Below, one piece after another: positions 1 to 6,766 of a stretch of DNA of 11,601 nucleotides. Positions within the stretch are counted from its first letter, which is position 1. Every line of letters begins with the position of its first letter. Location: contig CACZTC010000001.1 of NCBI GenBank assembly GCA_902784015.1, positions 1 to 11,601 on the forward strand. The letters run 5' to 3'. The position numbers were made by a program, and so were the translations under genes. Origin of the DNA: an uncultured Erysipelotrichaceae bacterium (GTDB lineage Bacteria > Bacillota_I > Bacilli_A > Erysipelotrichales > Erysipelotrichaceae). Under the pieces are notes generated by a model. The model ran no database searches. It was not told the origin of the DNA and was given only the letters and a program-made list of their open reading frames with translations.

Positions 1-54
1 ATAAAAACTAACTAACTAACAATAACAACACTTAAGGCACTAAATATACATTCT

Positions 55-78
55 AAGGATAGCTGATAAGCTATCCTT
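55..78. repeat. Perfect 10-bp hairpin with GATA loop
   Basis: AAGGATAGCT (55-64) pairs perfectly with AGCTATCCTT (69-78) around a GATA loop. The downstream T run is short (TTTA), so it is at best a weak intrinsic terminator for an unseen gene to the left. It could also be the first element of a structured RNA that continues through 97-205. Confidence 0.5.
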
Positions 79-94
79 TAACATTCATAATCTC

Positions 95-145
95 TTAAAG
101 GTAGGTATTATGAATAATCGTAGGGTGATTCATAAAAACCTTTGA
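95..145 (+). repeat. Nested inverted repeat enclosing a mini-ORF
   Basis: TTAAAGGT (95-102) can pair with ACCTTTGA (138-145), including one G-U pair. Inside it TTATGAAT (108-115) pairs perfectly with ATTCATAA (128-135). An upstream copy, ATTCATAAT (83-91), competes for the same centre, ATTATGAAT (107-115). CCTTTAA (75-81) competes likewise for TTAAAGG (95-101). Two mutually exclusive folds are therefore possible, as in attenuators, but no known RNA family is recognised. Confidence 0.4.
110..145 (+). CDS. Possible 11-residue leader peptide (MNNRRVIHKNL)
   Basis: An ATG at 110 follows AAAGG (97-101) with an 8-base spacer, which is a good ribosome binding site. It reads 11 codons to TGA at 143-145. 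The binding site and the stop codon lie on opposite strands of the outer stem at 95-102/138-145, so folding would hide the site. Two consecutive Arg codons are present. This could be chance in AT-rich sequence; there is no homology I can cite and no known target. Confidence 0.2.
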   Translation: MNNRRVIHKNL

Positions 146-159
146 AAAATTGTTTGGTA

Positions 160-205
160 ACCCTTTTAAAATAGACTTAATGTAGTTACTTTTCTATAGA
201 AGGGT
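160..205 (+). repeat. Imperfect hairpin upstream of the DUF1934 promoter
   Basis: ACCCTTTT (160-167) pairs with AGAAGGGT (198-205), with one G-U pair. After a short AAA bulge ATAGA (171-175) pairs with TCTAT (193-197). There is no T run after it, so it does not look like a terminator. It may be part of the same RNA as the hairpins at 55-145. Confidence 0.35.
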
Positions 206-226
206 ATCGATAATGAAGTTAAGTGA

Positions 227-254
227 TTGACATACTGTAATAAATAAATATAAT
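227..254 (+). promoter_or_regulatory. Consensus sigma-70/SigA promoter for DUF1934-rpoE
   Basis: TTGACA (227-232) and TATAAT (249-254) are both perfect consensus hexamers, separated by 16 bases. Transcription would be expected to start about 7 bases after the -10 box, at or next to base 261. That is the A of the DUF1934 ATG, which leaves no leader for a ribosome binding site. Confidence 0.85.
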
Positions 255-260
255 TTTTTC

Positions 261-638
261 ATGAGTCATATTAAGGAGTTAATAATTACCCAGTATGATT
301 ATCTTACAGATTTAGAAGAAAAAGCTTTTTATAGAGATTTTATTAAAGATGATAATTCACTTGAATATCAAGAAGTTGAGACTGATGCTAAAGTCTTAAT
401 AAAAAAAATAAAAAATGGTATTCACATTTATCGAATATGTGATACCATAACAGACATCGAGCTCATACTAAATGAGGAAGGTGAAGCTAAATTGTCTTCA
501 GAATATGGGGAAATGGTATTTAATACAAAATTAATAAAGCTAATTGAAGAAAATAATAAAGTGATAGTTGAATATCAATTATTAAATAATGATATTATCG
601 CTCACAAAAAATATATTTGGAAAATAAAAGAAATCTGA
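261..638 (+). CDS. DUF1934 (YwiB-like) beta-barrel protein
   Basis: A 125-residue protein with the pattern of the DUF1934 family, small calycin-like beta-barrel proteins of unknown function found in Bacillota. Visible family features are the strand pattern around LEYQEVE (about residues 35-41), the IYRIC segment (about 56-60), SEYGEMVFNTK (about 80-90) and a final VEYQLLNND strand. The B. subtilis homologue ywiB lies next to argS and rpoE, and rpoE follows here, which supports the call. No other ATG, GTG or TTG start exists in the frame. The ATG coincides with the predicted transcription start and has no upstream ribosome binding site. An AAGGAG lies just inside the gene (273-278), 6 bases before an in-frame ATT (285), so a rare ATT start cannot be excluded. 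The product is likely soluble and cytoplasmic. Confidence 0.75.
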   Translation: MSHIKELIITQYDYLTDLEEKAFYRDFIKDDNSLEYQEVETDAKVLIKKIKNGIHIYRICDTITDIELILNEEGEAKLSSEYGEMVFNTKLIKLIEENNKVIVEYQLLNNDIIAHKKYIWKIKEI

Positions 639-708
639 ATGAGATCTAGTTTAAGAAAAAACAATTATTTCATTCACAATTAGAAGGATGAGGAGATTCA
701 CACAACAC

Positions 709-1044
709 ATGACAAACAATTTATCAATGACAGATGTTGCAGTAAACTGTCTACTAAAAAGAAAAAGAGAAGTTGAATTTGGTAAGCTATGGGCAGAAGT
801 AGTTAAAAGCATGAAGATACCAGAAGAGAATCAAAAAAAGAAAAAGAGTCAATTCTATTCAGAACTCATGCTAGACAATCGTTTTGCTTCATTAGAAAAC
901 AATAAATGGGATTTAAGAAATAGAAGAAAGTTCGATGAAGTATATATTGATACTAGTGACATCGAACTTGATGATGAAGATGATATTATTGAGCCAAATG
1001 ATGAAAGTGGTTTAGATTTACCAAGTGGCGAAGATGCATATTAA
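709..1044 (+). CDS. rpoE: RNA polymerase delta subunit
   Basis: Delta binds core RNA polymerase in Bacillota and raises promoter specificity and enzyme recycling. This 111-residue form has the HARE-HTH-type N-terminal domain (about residues 5-75), with SMTDVA at the start and QFYSELMLDNRFASL (about 48-62), which matches the conserved QFYTDLNIDGRF region of B. subtilis delta. An acidic tail (about 80-111, rich in D and E) follows. That tail is short: B. subtilis delta is about 173 residues. An upstream in-frame ATG at 688 would add 7 residues, but AAGG touches it directly. The site AAGGATGAGGAG (684-695) fits ATG 709 better, with a long spacer of about 13 bases. The gene lies 70 bases after DUF1934 with no terminator between, so the two are probably co-transcribed. 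Confidence 0.88.
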   Translation: MTNNLSMTDVAVNCLLKRKREVEFGKLWAEVVKSMKIPEENQKKKKSQFYSELMLDNRFASLENNKWDLRNRRKFDEVYIDTSDIELDDEDDIIEPNDESGLDLPSGEDAY

Positions 1045-1065
1045 GGAGTAGTAATACTCCTTTTT
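1043..1065 (+). terminator. Intrinsic terminator of rpoE
   Basis: AAGGAGTA (1043-1050) pairs perfectly with TACTCCTT (1055-1062) around a GTAA loop, followed by a T run (1061-1065). The stem begins inside the rpoE stop codon and its T run touches the stop of the convergent DUF4230 gene. On the minus strand the same stem is followed by a poor T tract, so it would stop that transcript less well. Confidence 0.85.
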
Positions 1066-1840
1066 AGTTTGTAGATGGTTCATCAACAACTATTTCAACT
1101 TTATATGCAGGAGAAATAGAGTTTACTAATGGTTGATATACTTCATATGCAGTTAATTTCGCAAATCTAGCAGCTGTTTCAAAACATTCTTTATCATTTA
1201 ATCTTTCTGTTAGTTTTTCAACCGCTTCCGTTTCAAATTTTTGTGTTTGCTCGGGAGTTAATTTAATCTCACCAAAAGCTAGCCATCCTTTTTCGGTATC
1301 GCCAATCTTTGTTTTATCAGGTTCAAATTTAACACTATGTAAAGTAGGATATGGAACATGGATGGTAATGGTGTAGTTTTCTTCGTCAAATTCAATATCG
1401 CTCTTTTTAATCTTTGTTAAATCGATGGTATATTCACCAACACCATAAATAGTCTCATTTAAGACCTTTGTAAAAATACTAAGATTAAATAATCCGGTAT
1501 CAGTAATAGTAGATGCAACAGATACTTCTTGTTCATCAACGATTAATAATTGTTGACGCGTAGCGTGTCCTAAGATAACATCTTCAAAATCAACAGCGGT
1601 AAAACCAAAGATACCATTATTTTCTAAAGTAACATCATATTCTTCGATATCATTTACTTCTGGATTCTTAGGCTTGATTTGTTGGTAACCAAAATATAAG
1701 GCTACAACTAAAGCTATTTTAAATAGCCAATCAAGAGCTGTTTTTATCCATTCACTTTTTCTTACACTTTTTTTAACAGCTTTAGAAACAGCGTTTTCAA
1801 TCATTTTTTCTAATTCTTGTTGATTATTTATTTCAGACAT
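1064..1840 (-). CDS. Membrane-anchored DUF4230 protein
   Basis: A 258-residue protein of the DUF4230 family, whose function is unknown. It begins with a charged, helical stretch (about 1-35), then one membrane segment (about 36-53, ALDWLFKIALVVALYFGY). The rest is a presumably extracellular domain. It contains the family-like core GVGEYTIDLTKI (133-144), a following beta strand pair ending HVPYP, and a C-terminal helical part. The start is supported by AGGAGG (1853-1848) 7 bases upstream. A TATAAT at 1872-1867 could be its -10 box. It is convergent with rpoE and divergent from the PTS-like gene, so it forms its own transcription unit. Confidence is good for the family and nil for the biochemical role. 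Confidence 0.75.
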   Translation of the reverse strand: MSEINNQQELEKMIENAVSKAVKKSVRKSEWIKTALDWLFKIALVVALYFGYQQIKPKNPEVNDIEEYDVTLENNGIFGFTAVDFEDVILGHATRQQLLIVDEQEVSVASTITDTGLFNLSIFTKVLNETIYGVGEYTIDLTKIKKSDIEFDEENYTITIHVPYPTLHSVKFEPDKTKIGDTEKGWLAFGEIKLTPEQTQKFETEAVEKLTERLNDKECFETAARFAKLTAYEVYQPLVNSISPAYKVEIVVDEPSTN

Positions 1841-1866
1841 TTCATATCCTCCTAATCTACATTATT

Positions 1867-1872
1867 ATTATA
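1867..1872 (-). promoter_or_regulatory. Likely -10 box of the DUF4230 gene
   Basis: A perfect TATAAT on the minus strand, about 27 bases before the gene start, would give a leader of about 20 bases containing the AGGAGG site. The expected -35 position (about 1890-1895) reads TCTATA and is a poor match, so only the -10 is convincing. Confidence 0.5.
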
Positions 1873-1920
1873 ATTCTTTTATATAGTTATATAGAGGTAT
1901 ATGTTTAGCCTTTTTTCGTA

Positions 1921-1926
1921 TATACT
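1921..1926 (+). promoter_or_regulatory. Possible -10 box of the PTS-like gene
   Basis: TATACT lies 25 bases before the ATG at 1952 and would give a leader of about 19 bases that includes the AAAGGGGG ribosome binding site (1941-1948). I see no clear -35 element upstream. Confidence 0.35.
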
Positions 1927-1951
1927 TGAAAGGTAGATTTAAAGGGGGAAT

Positions 1952-3502
1952 ATGCGTAATTGGCATTCTTTATTTAGTTTATTAAAATTACCTATCCAAT
2001 TAGTCTTTATTGGCTTTGTTTTTATAGGTTTTTCAAATATTATTACTAATCCTCTTTTTGGCTTGCATACAATTCTGGAAGCAGAAATGATTATAGCTAT
2101 AGCTGAATTAATAGGACGTATTGGTCAATTCTTAGTTGTTAATTTCCCAATTCTATTCTTAATTCGTCTTACTACTAGAAGGGGTGGTAATGCAGCATCT
2201 ATTGCTTCAGCAATATGTGGTTATATTAGTTTTTTAGTAGCTACTATATTTTTTGCGCGTCGCGATTTACCTAGTAATGTTTATAGTAGTATTCTAGGCT
2301 TAAATGTATCTAATTCAACTATATCTTCTTTAGCTAATACAACTAGTTATCCTTTGCAAACAGGATTATTAGGTATCACCTTAGTAGCGATAGTTACATT
2401 ATGGGCTTTCAATAGTTCTAAAAGCAGAAATGAATATAGTATCTTCCCAACTATTTCTAAAGAAATCGCATGTTTTATAAAAACAATATTAATAAGTGTA
2501 TTTTTAGGTATTGCGGTATCTTTTGTTTGGCCATATTTTATTGCCTTTACCCAAAGAATAATACATTTTATTGAAGTAGATGTATCTAATCCGGTTAATC
2601 TAGGTTTATATGGAATGAGTGATAGATTATTTAATATTTTTAATCTAGGTTCTTTAATTAGACAACCATTTTGGTACAGCAATAGTGGTGGATCATGGAT
2701 TACCATTAGTGGTATCTCTGTATCAGGAGATGTAAATGTTTGGACATCACAATTAATGGCGAATTCTATTAGCGGTATGACAGGGCACTTCATAACCCCT
2801 TATTACATCTTAAATATGTTTGCGATACCAGGAATGATATGGGCGATGTATTCGGTTTATAGCGATAAAGAAGAAAGAAGAAAGATAAGACTATTTTGTA
2901 TCTTTGCGACTTTAGTATCAATATTTACAGGTACCTTATTACCAATTGAATTAATGTTATTATTCTTAGCTCCAACTTTATTCTTTATGCATATATTAAT
3001 GACAGGTTTATTCTTTATTATTTGTCAGGCATTACATATATATCTAGGATATTTTACTAATAGTTCTTATATTATTACCGCATTGCCAGGAACATTATTA
3101 GAATATATTAGTTATTTGCGGTATCCTTCGCTATTTTCTTCTTTAATTAGCATAGCTATATTTGGTATTATTGCTTTTATTCTTTATTATTTTATGACCA
3201 AGATCTATTTTAATCGTCTTGCGTTAGATATGTTTAAAACAGGCTCAAAAGAGACTTTAATAAAGTCAGTCATAAAGGCTTCAGGCGGGATTGAAAATAT
3301 CAAAAGTGTAGAAGCTACGATTGCGGATTTATCATTAGTTGTACATGATTCTAGTAAATTTGATGCTTCTAGGATAAAAAGATTAGGTACGATTAAAATA
3401 TTTGAGAATAAAGCAGGCTATTTAGTGAGCTTAGGATCTAGCGCAAAGATGGTCAAAGATGGCATAGAAAAGGAAATGAGGGCTACAATTAGAGAAGCCT
3501 AA
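1952..3502 (+). CDS. PTS EIICB-like membrane protein lacking the phosphorylation cysteine
   Basis: A 516-residue protein resembling glucose-family PTS permeases. About ten hydrophobic segments form an EIIC-like part (about 1-430), followed by a complete-length EIIB-like domain (about 440-512: GGIENIKS, then KRLG, then a closing helix). Key residues are missing. The EIIC signature GITEPIEF reads GTLLPIEL (327-334), so the first Glu is Leu330. The EIIB site, normally DACxTRLR, reads EATIADLS (454-461), so the phospho-acceptor Cys is Thr456 and the following Thr and Arg residues are also changed. Phosphorylating sugar import is therefore unlikely. It may be a facilitator, a sensor or a structural membrane partner. 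No EIIA, HPr or antiterminator gene is nearby. It has a good ribosome binding site and precedes xpaC by 68 bases. Confidence 0.8.
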   Translation: MRNWHSLFSLLKLPIQLVFIGFVFIGFSNIITNPLFGLHTILEAEMIIAIAELIGRIGQFLVVNFPILFLIRLTTRRGGNAASIASAICGYISFLVATIFFARRDLPSNVYSSILGLNVSNSTISSLANTTSYPLQTGLLGITLVAIVTLWAFNSSKSRNEYSIFPTISKEIACFIKTILISVFLGIAVSFVWPYFIAFTQRIIHFIEVDVSNPVNLGLYGMSDRLFNIFNLGSLIRQPFWYSNSGGSWITISGISVSGDVNVWTSQLMANSISGMTGHFITPYYILNMFAIPGMIWAMYSVYSDKEERRKIRLFCIFATLVSIFTGTLLPIELMLLFLAPTLFFMHILMTGLFFIICQALHIYLGYFTNSSYIITALPGTLLEYISYLRYPSLFSSLISIAIFGIIAFILYYFMTKIYFNRLALDMFKTGSKETLIKSVIKASGGIENIKSVEATIADLSLVVHDSSKFDASRIKRLGTIKIFENKAGYLVSLGSSAKMVKDGIEKEMRATIREA

Positions 3503-3539
3503 AATATAGAGTGATTTTGGTTATATGCGAAAACCTTTA

Positions 3540-3548
3540 TGGTATAAT
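3540..3548 (+). promoter_or_regulatory. Extended -10 promoter of the xpaC-AAA unit
   Basis: TGGTATAAT matches the extended -10 consensus TGnTATAAT exactly. Initiation would fall near 3555, giving a short leader with AAAGGTGA (3559-3566) before the ATG at 3571. No good -35 is visible, as is usual for extended -10 promoters. No convincing terminator lies between the PTS-like gene and here, so read-through is possible. Confidence 0.65.
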
Positions 3549-3570
3549 CGTTATGAAAAAAAGGTGAAAT

Positions 3571-4536
3571 ATGAGAAGACGTGGTGGCAATGATTTTATT
3601 TGGATTATCTTTTTAATTCTTCTTTTTTCTGGAGGGATCGGAGCTATTTTTCCATTACTTTTAATAGTAGGTGTGATAATGGCTATCACATTTGCGGCGG
3701 TATCCTCTAGTAAGAATAGAGATGCAATAAGAGAAGAAAGTTATCGAAGAACACAAGCAGGACAATATTATCGTGCTAATCGCCAAGCTAAATATTCAGC
3801 AGCGCAGATGGCTAAAATAAATGTTTATTTAAGAAGTTGGTTTAAGACAAGAAAGTCTTTACCACTTGGTTCTAGCTTTGATTTAAGAATTCATGGGCAA
3901 AGATATGCTTCATTAGCTAGTCTAGATGTTTATCGCGATAATCAATTAATATGTTCACTCAATGACTTTGGTAGAAAATATCCTGATTCATATGATGGTA
4001 TTCTTAGTGAATTAGTAAAAATGGCAGAAAATGGTAAAGCTGAAGATGTTATTGATGTGGATGTAACAGAAACTAAAAAAGAAGAGACACCAGCAAAAAA
4101 AGGTGCCCAAACTTTCATGGATGAAATTGCTTCTTTAAATAATAATATTCCCGATGAGAATATTACTAACGGTTTACATGAAACATATGCTTTATTAAAA
4201 CAAATCCAAAATCTTGAACAAAGATTCCCAAAATCAAAAGATAAACTTACTAAACTATATGATTATTATTTGCCAATCTTAGTGCGTATTTTACGTCAAT
4301 ATGACAATCTTCAAGCTGCCCAAACAGATCCTTCATATCTTGAAACAAAAGAAAAGTTAAATCGTACTATCGATTTGATTAATGATGCAATGAAGACAAT
4401 CATATCTAGTTTGACAGATCAAGACTTCATTAATTTATCTGCAGATATTTCTACCCTTGAAGCTGTTTTACAAAAAGATGGTCTCACTAATGATGGACGT
4501 ATGGAGAAAACTAGCGGAGGTCAAGATAATGGCTGA
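3571..4536 (+). CDS. XpaC-family membrane protein
   Basis: A 321-residue protein of the family named for B. subtilis XpaC (annotated as 5-bromo-4-chloroindolyl phosphate hydrolysis protein, though the family has no proven hydrolase activity). Two membrane segments are visible (about 9-23 and 25-44). A basic stretch and a small mixed domain (about 75-152) follow, then an acidic and Lys-rich linker (about 158-178). The helical XpaC domain is about 195-300, including KLTKLYDYYLPILVRIL (225-241), the most family-like segment. The C-terminal part is expected in the cytoplasm. The ATG of the AAA+ gene lies inside its end (8-base overlap ATGGCTGA), indicating translational coupling. In B. subtilis xpaC sits next to the TelA homologue yaaN; here telA lies two genes downstream. 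Confidence 0.72.
   Translation: MRRRGGNDFIWIIFLILLFSGGIGAIFPLLLIVGVIMAITFAAVSSSKNRDAIREESYRRTQAGQYYRANRQAKYSAAQMAKINVYLRSWFKTRKSLPLGSSFDLRIHGQRYASLASLDVYRDNQLICSLNDFGRKYPDSYDGILSELVKMAENGKAEDVIDVDVTETKKEETPAKKGAQTFMDEIASLNNNIPDENITNGLHETYALLKQIQNLEQRFPKSKDKLTKLYDYYLPILVRILRQYDNLQAAQTDPSYLETKEKLNRTIDLINDAMKTIISSLTDQDFINLSADISTLEAVLQKDGLTNDGRMEKTSGGQDNG
4516..4536 (+). promoter_or_regulatory. Ribosome binding site and 8-base gene overlap coupling xpaC to the AAA+ gene
   Basis: GGAGG (4516-4520) lies inside the last xpaC codons and decides the start of the AAA+ gene at ATG 4529. The xpaC stop TGA (4534-4536) is followed directly by an in-frame TAG. Ribosomes finishing xpaC can restart at once, which suggests the two proteins are made in linked amounts. 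Confidence 0.8.
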
Positions 4537-6703
4537 TAGAAGAAAAAAAAGCGAAGAAAAAGAAAAATTGATGGAAGAAGTTCTATATAAGAATAGAACT
4601 TATGATTCTAATGAAGCTAGTGAAGAAATAGAATTAGTAATAAATGAAAAAGAAAGAGAATTAAAAGAAGCTAAAAATCATACGACAGAAGCGTATGATA
4701 CTTTAAAGTCTGCTGATTTAGCGATGGATGAATTAAATCGCATTCTTAAAAAACAACAAAAAGAATTAGAATCTTTAAGTAATGAAATGAAAAAGACTAA
4801 TAATATCGATCCTAGTCTAATGGATATGGAAAGATTAGAAGCTGATCTTAGAAAAGATTATGGTAGTGATTTTAGTTTAGAAGAAGAGATAAAAGAAGAA
4901 AAAAAGATAATTGATACTGAAAGTATTTTTGATGATATTTATAATACAATCACATCTAAGATCATGGGTCAAAAAGATGCACTCAAACAAATGGTGATAG
5001 CTTTTAGAAGACCTTATGTTATGGGTGAAGAAGAAGGTAAGGCTAAGAATGTTATCTTGGTATGTGGTCCTAATGGTTCAGGCAGACATGAAGCAATTAC
5101 CCAAATGGCACATTCATTAAATGAAAAAGGTGTCTTTAAAAGTCCTGATGTATATACCATTGATATGAGTCGCTATAATAGTGGCTCTCAAGAACAAATC
5201 TTCCTCCAAGACTTATATGAAGCTTTAGAGGGTGAAGGATCAGTAATTTGTTTTGAACATTTTGAAACAGGCTTCCCATCATTTTTAAGAATGATTGATT
5301 CATTAGCTACTACAGGTTCTGTAGTATTAAATAAAAGATATGTTTTAACTAAAGGCGTTCTTGTTGAAAATCAAACAGGCTTAGTTAAAGATGCAGTAGA
5401 TTCTTTATCAGCTAAAGGTAAATATTTAATCTTTATTACAAGTCAAAAAGCATCTAAGGTACAAGATGCCTTTGGTGCTGATTTTATGTATCATGTTTTA
5501 GATACAGTAACTTTAAAAGCACTAGATGAAGAAAGCGTTAAAGCTATTATTAAAAATCAAGCAACAGCTTTAGAAGAAAAAGCTAGAGATAATTTAAAAA
5601 TAAATATTAATGTAAGTGATGAAATACAAAAATGGATTGAAAGCCATTATGATAAGACCCAAGGGGCAGATGGTATCACAAGCATGTATTATGATTTCTA
5701 TGTATCTTTGAGCCATGCTGTATTAGGTGAAGATATTGAAGATGATGGTGCTATCTTAGAAATTAAAAATGATATACCTACTTTGGTTGTAAAGGAAACA
5801 GAATATACATTACCAAGATCTAAGAATAGTGAAGAAGAAATAGCTAGTGTCAATGAAGAATTAGATGAGATTGTTGGCTTAGAGATGGTTAAGAGCTATA
5901 TTAGATCACTACAATCACATATCTCTATGCAACAAAAACGTCGCGAGCAGGGTATGAAAACAGCTGAGATATCTAAACATATGATTTTCACTGGTAATCC
6001 TTGTACAGGTAAAACAACAATCGCTAGATTAATATCACGCTATATGAAAGCTATTGGTGCTTTATCGCAAGGTCAATTAGTTGAAGTTACAAGAGCTGAT
6101 TTAGTTGCACAATATGTAGGTCAAACAGCTCCGTTAACGATGTCAGTAATAAAATCAGCTTTAGGTGGTGTACTTTTTATTGATGAAGCTTATTCTTTAT
6201 ATCGTGGTAAAGATGATTCCTTTGGTTTAGAATGTATCGATACATTAGTTAAAGCTATGGAAGATAATAGAGAAGATTTAATTGTGATATTAGCAGGATA
6301 TAAGAAAGAAATGGCAGGTTTCTTAGAATCAAATTCTGGTTTAAAATCACGCTTCCCTAATTATATTGATTTCCCAGATTATACTGGTGAAGAATTAAGA
6401 AAGATTGCTTGCTTGCAGGCTAAAGGAAAAGGCTATGAGATTGATGAGAGTGTATATGAAGAGCTAGAAGCTTATTTCAATGAAGTACAATCTATCAATG
6501 CGATGGAAGCAGGTAATGGTCGTTTGGCTAGAAATTTAGTTGAGGATGCAATTCTTAAACAATCTGAAAGAATAGTCGGTAAAGATGATGCACATATGTC
6601 ATTATTGATTAAAGAAGATTTCGATTTCACTATTAAAGTTCAGCCTCCAAAACAAAAAGAAGAGACAACATTAGAAGACTTATTAAAGCTAGCTAATAAA
6701 TAA
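4529..6703 (+). CDS. Two-domain AAA+ ATPase: degenerate Clp-like domain plus CbxX/SpoVK-type domain
   Basis: A 724-residue cytoplasmic protein. The N-terminus is a charged coiled coil (about 1-110). Domain 1 (about 145-400) opens with IMGQKDALKQMV, like Clp-type AAA+ proteins. Its Walker A reads GPNGSGRH (180-187), with Arg186 for the catalytic Lys, and Walker B reads ICFEHFE (240-246), with Glu for Asp, so it probably does not hydrolyse ATP. Domain 2 (about 455-700) is of the CbxX/CfqX type (SpoVK, EccA relatives) and looks active: Walker A GNPCTGKTT (489-497), Walker B with Asp552-Glu553, candidate Arg finger 608 in LKSRFP, and a sensor-2-like NGRLARN. ATG 4529 is chosen over an upstream in-frame ATG at 4457 because GGAGG (4516-4520) is spaced about 8 bases from it and the upstream extension lies wholly inside xpaC. 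A terminator follows at 6724-6746. Confidence 0.85.
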   Translation: MADRRKKSEEKEKLMEEVLYKNRTYDSNEASEEIELVINEKERELKEAKNHTTEAYDTLKSADLAMDELNRILKKQQKELESLSNEMKKTNNIDPSLMDMERLEADLRKDYGSDFSLEEEIKEEKKIIDTESIFDDIYNTITSKIMGQKDALKQMVIAFRRPYVMGEEEGKAKNVILVCGPNGSGRHEAITQMAHSLNEKGVFKSPDVYTIDMSRYNSGSQEQIFLQDLYEALEGEGSVICFEHFETGFPSFLRMIDSLATTGSVVLNKRYVLTKGVLVENQTGLVKDAVDSLSAKGKYLIFITSQKASKVQDAFGADFMYHVLDTVTLKALDEESVKAIIKNQATALEEKARDNLKININVSDEIQKWIESHYDKTQGADGITSMYYDFYVSLSHAVLGEDIEDDGAILEIKNDIPTLVVKETEYTLPRSKNSEEEIASVNEELDEIVGLEMVKSYIRSLQSHISMQQKRREQGMKTAEISKHMIFTGNPCTGKTTIARLISRYMKAIGALSQGQLVEVTRADLVAQYVGQTAPLTMSVIKSALGGVLFIDEAYSLYRGKDDSFGLECIDTLVKAMEDNREDLIVILAGYKKEMAGFLESNSGLKSRFPNYIDFPDYTGEELRKIACLQAKGKGYEIDESVYEELEAYFNEVQSINAMEAGNGRLARNLVEDAILKQSERIVGKDDAHMSLLIKEDFDFTIKVQPPKQKEETTLEDLLKLANK

Positions 6704-6723
6704 ATCTTAAATATTCTTACAGG

Positions 6724-6746
6724 AGCACGTCGTTCGATGTGCTTTT
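6724..6746 (+). terminator. Intrinsic terminator after the AAA+ gene
   Basis: AGCACGTC (6724-6731) pairs with GATGTGCT (6736-6743), including one G-U pair, around a GTTC loop. TTTT and then GTTG follow. It lies 20 bases after the AAA+ stop codon and only 4 bases before the -10-like box of the next gene. Confidence 0.75.
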
Positions 6747-6750
6747 GTTG

Positions 6751-6756
6751 TATAAT
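6751..6756 (+). promoter_or_regulatory. -10 box just upstream of the nucleotidase-like gene
   Basis: A perfect TATAAT ends 10 bases before ATG 6767. Initiation about 7 bases downstream would leave a leader of about 4 bases and no room for a ribosome binding site. The expected -35 region falls within the terminator stem and is not consensus. Confidence 0.5.
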
Positions 6757-6766
6757 CATAGCGTAT

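Larger units (their letters stand above)
1..226. other. Intergenic region with several inverted repeats, no convincing gene
   Basis: All three forward frames hit stops within the first bases and I see no credible protein on either strand. The stretch opens with a short AACT tandem (6-20) and then holds three potential RNA hairpins, listed separately, plus an 11-codon mini-ORF at 110-145. It lies upstream of the strong DUF1934 promoter. I do not recognise a tRNA, tmRNA, T-box or known riboswitch core in it. Confidence 0.6.

Noticed and set aside
6..20. AACT tandem repeat at the left edge
   Set aside because: Fewer than four short units in AT-rich sequence; no CRISPR, origin or attachment site pattern accompanies it.
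213..230. Five-codon ORF (MKLSD) with AAGGG upstream
   Set aside because: It is too short to judge, overlaps the -35 box of the DUF1934 promoter and is probably chance.
636..683. TGA read as tryptophan, extending DUF1934 to a TAG at 681
   Set aside because: All tryptophans in the window are TGG, and TGA also ends xpaC followed by an in-frame TAG, so the standard code applies.
2347..2793. 148-codon open frame on the minus strand inside the PTS-like gene
   Set aside because: It is antisense to a gene with clear family similarity, has no ribosome binding site and shows no recognisable protein pattern.
3515..3540. Possible terminator after the PTS-like gene (GGTT...AACC)
   Set aside because: Only four base pairs form and the trailing T run is short; the xpaC extended -10 explains the region better.
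4457..4528. Upstream 24-codon extension of the AAA+ gene
   Set aside because: It lies wholly within xpaC in another frame, has no ribosome binding site, and the ATG at 4529 has a well-spaced GGAGG.
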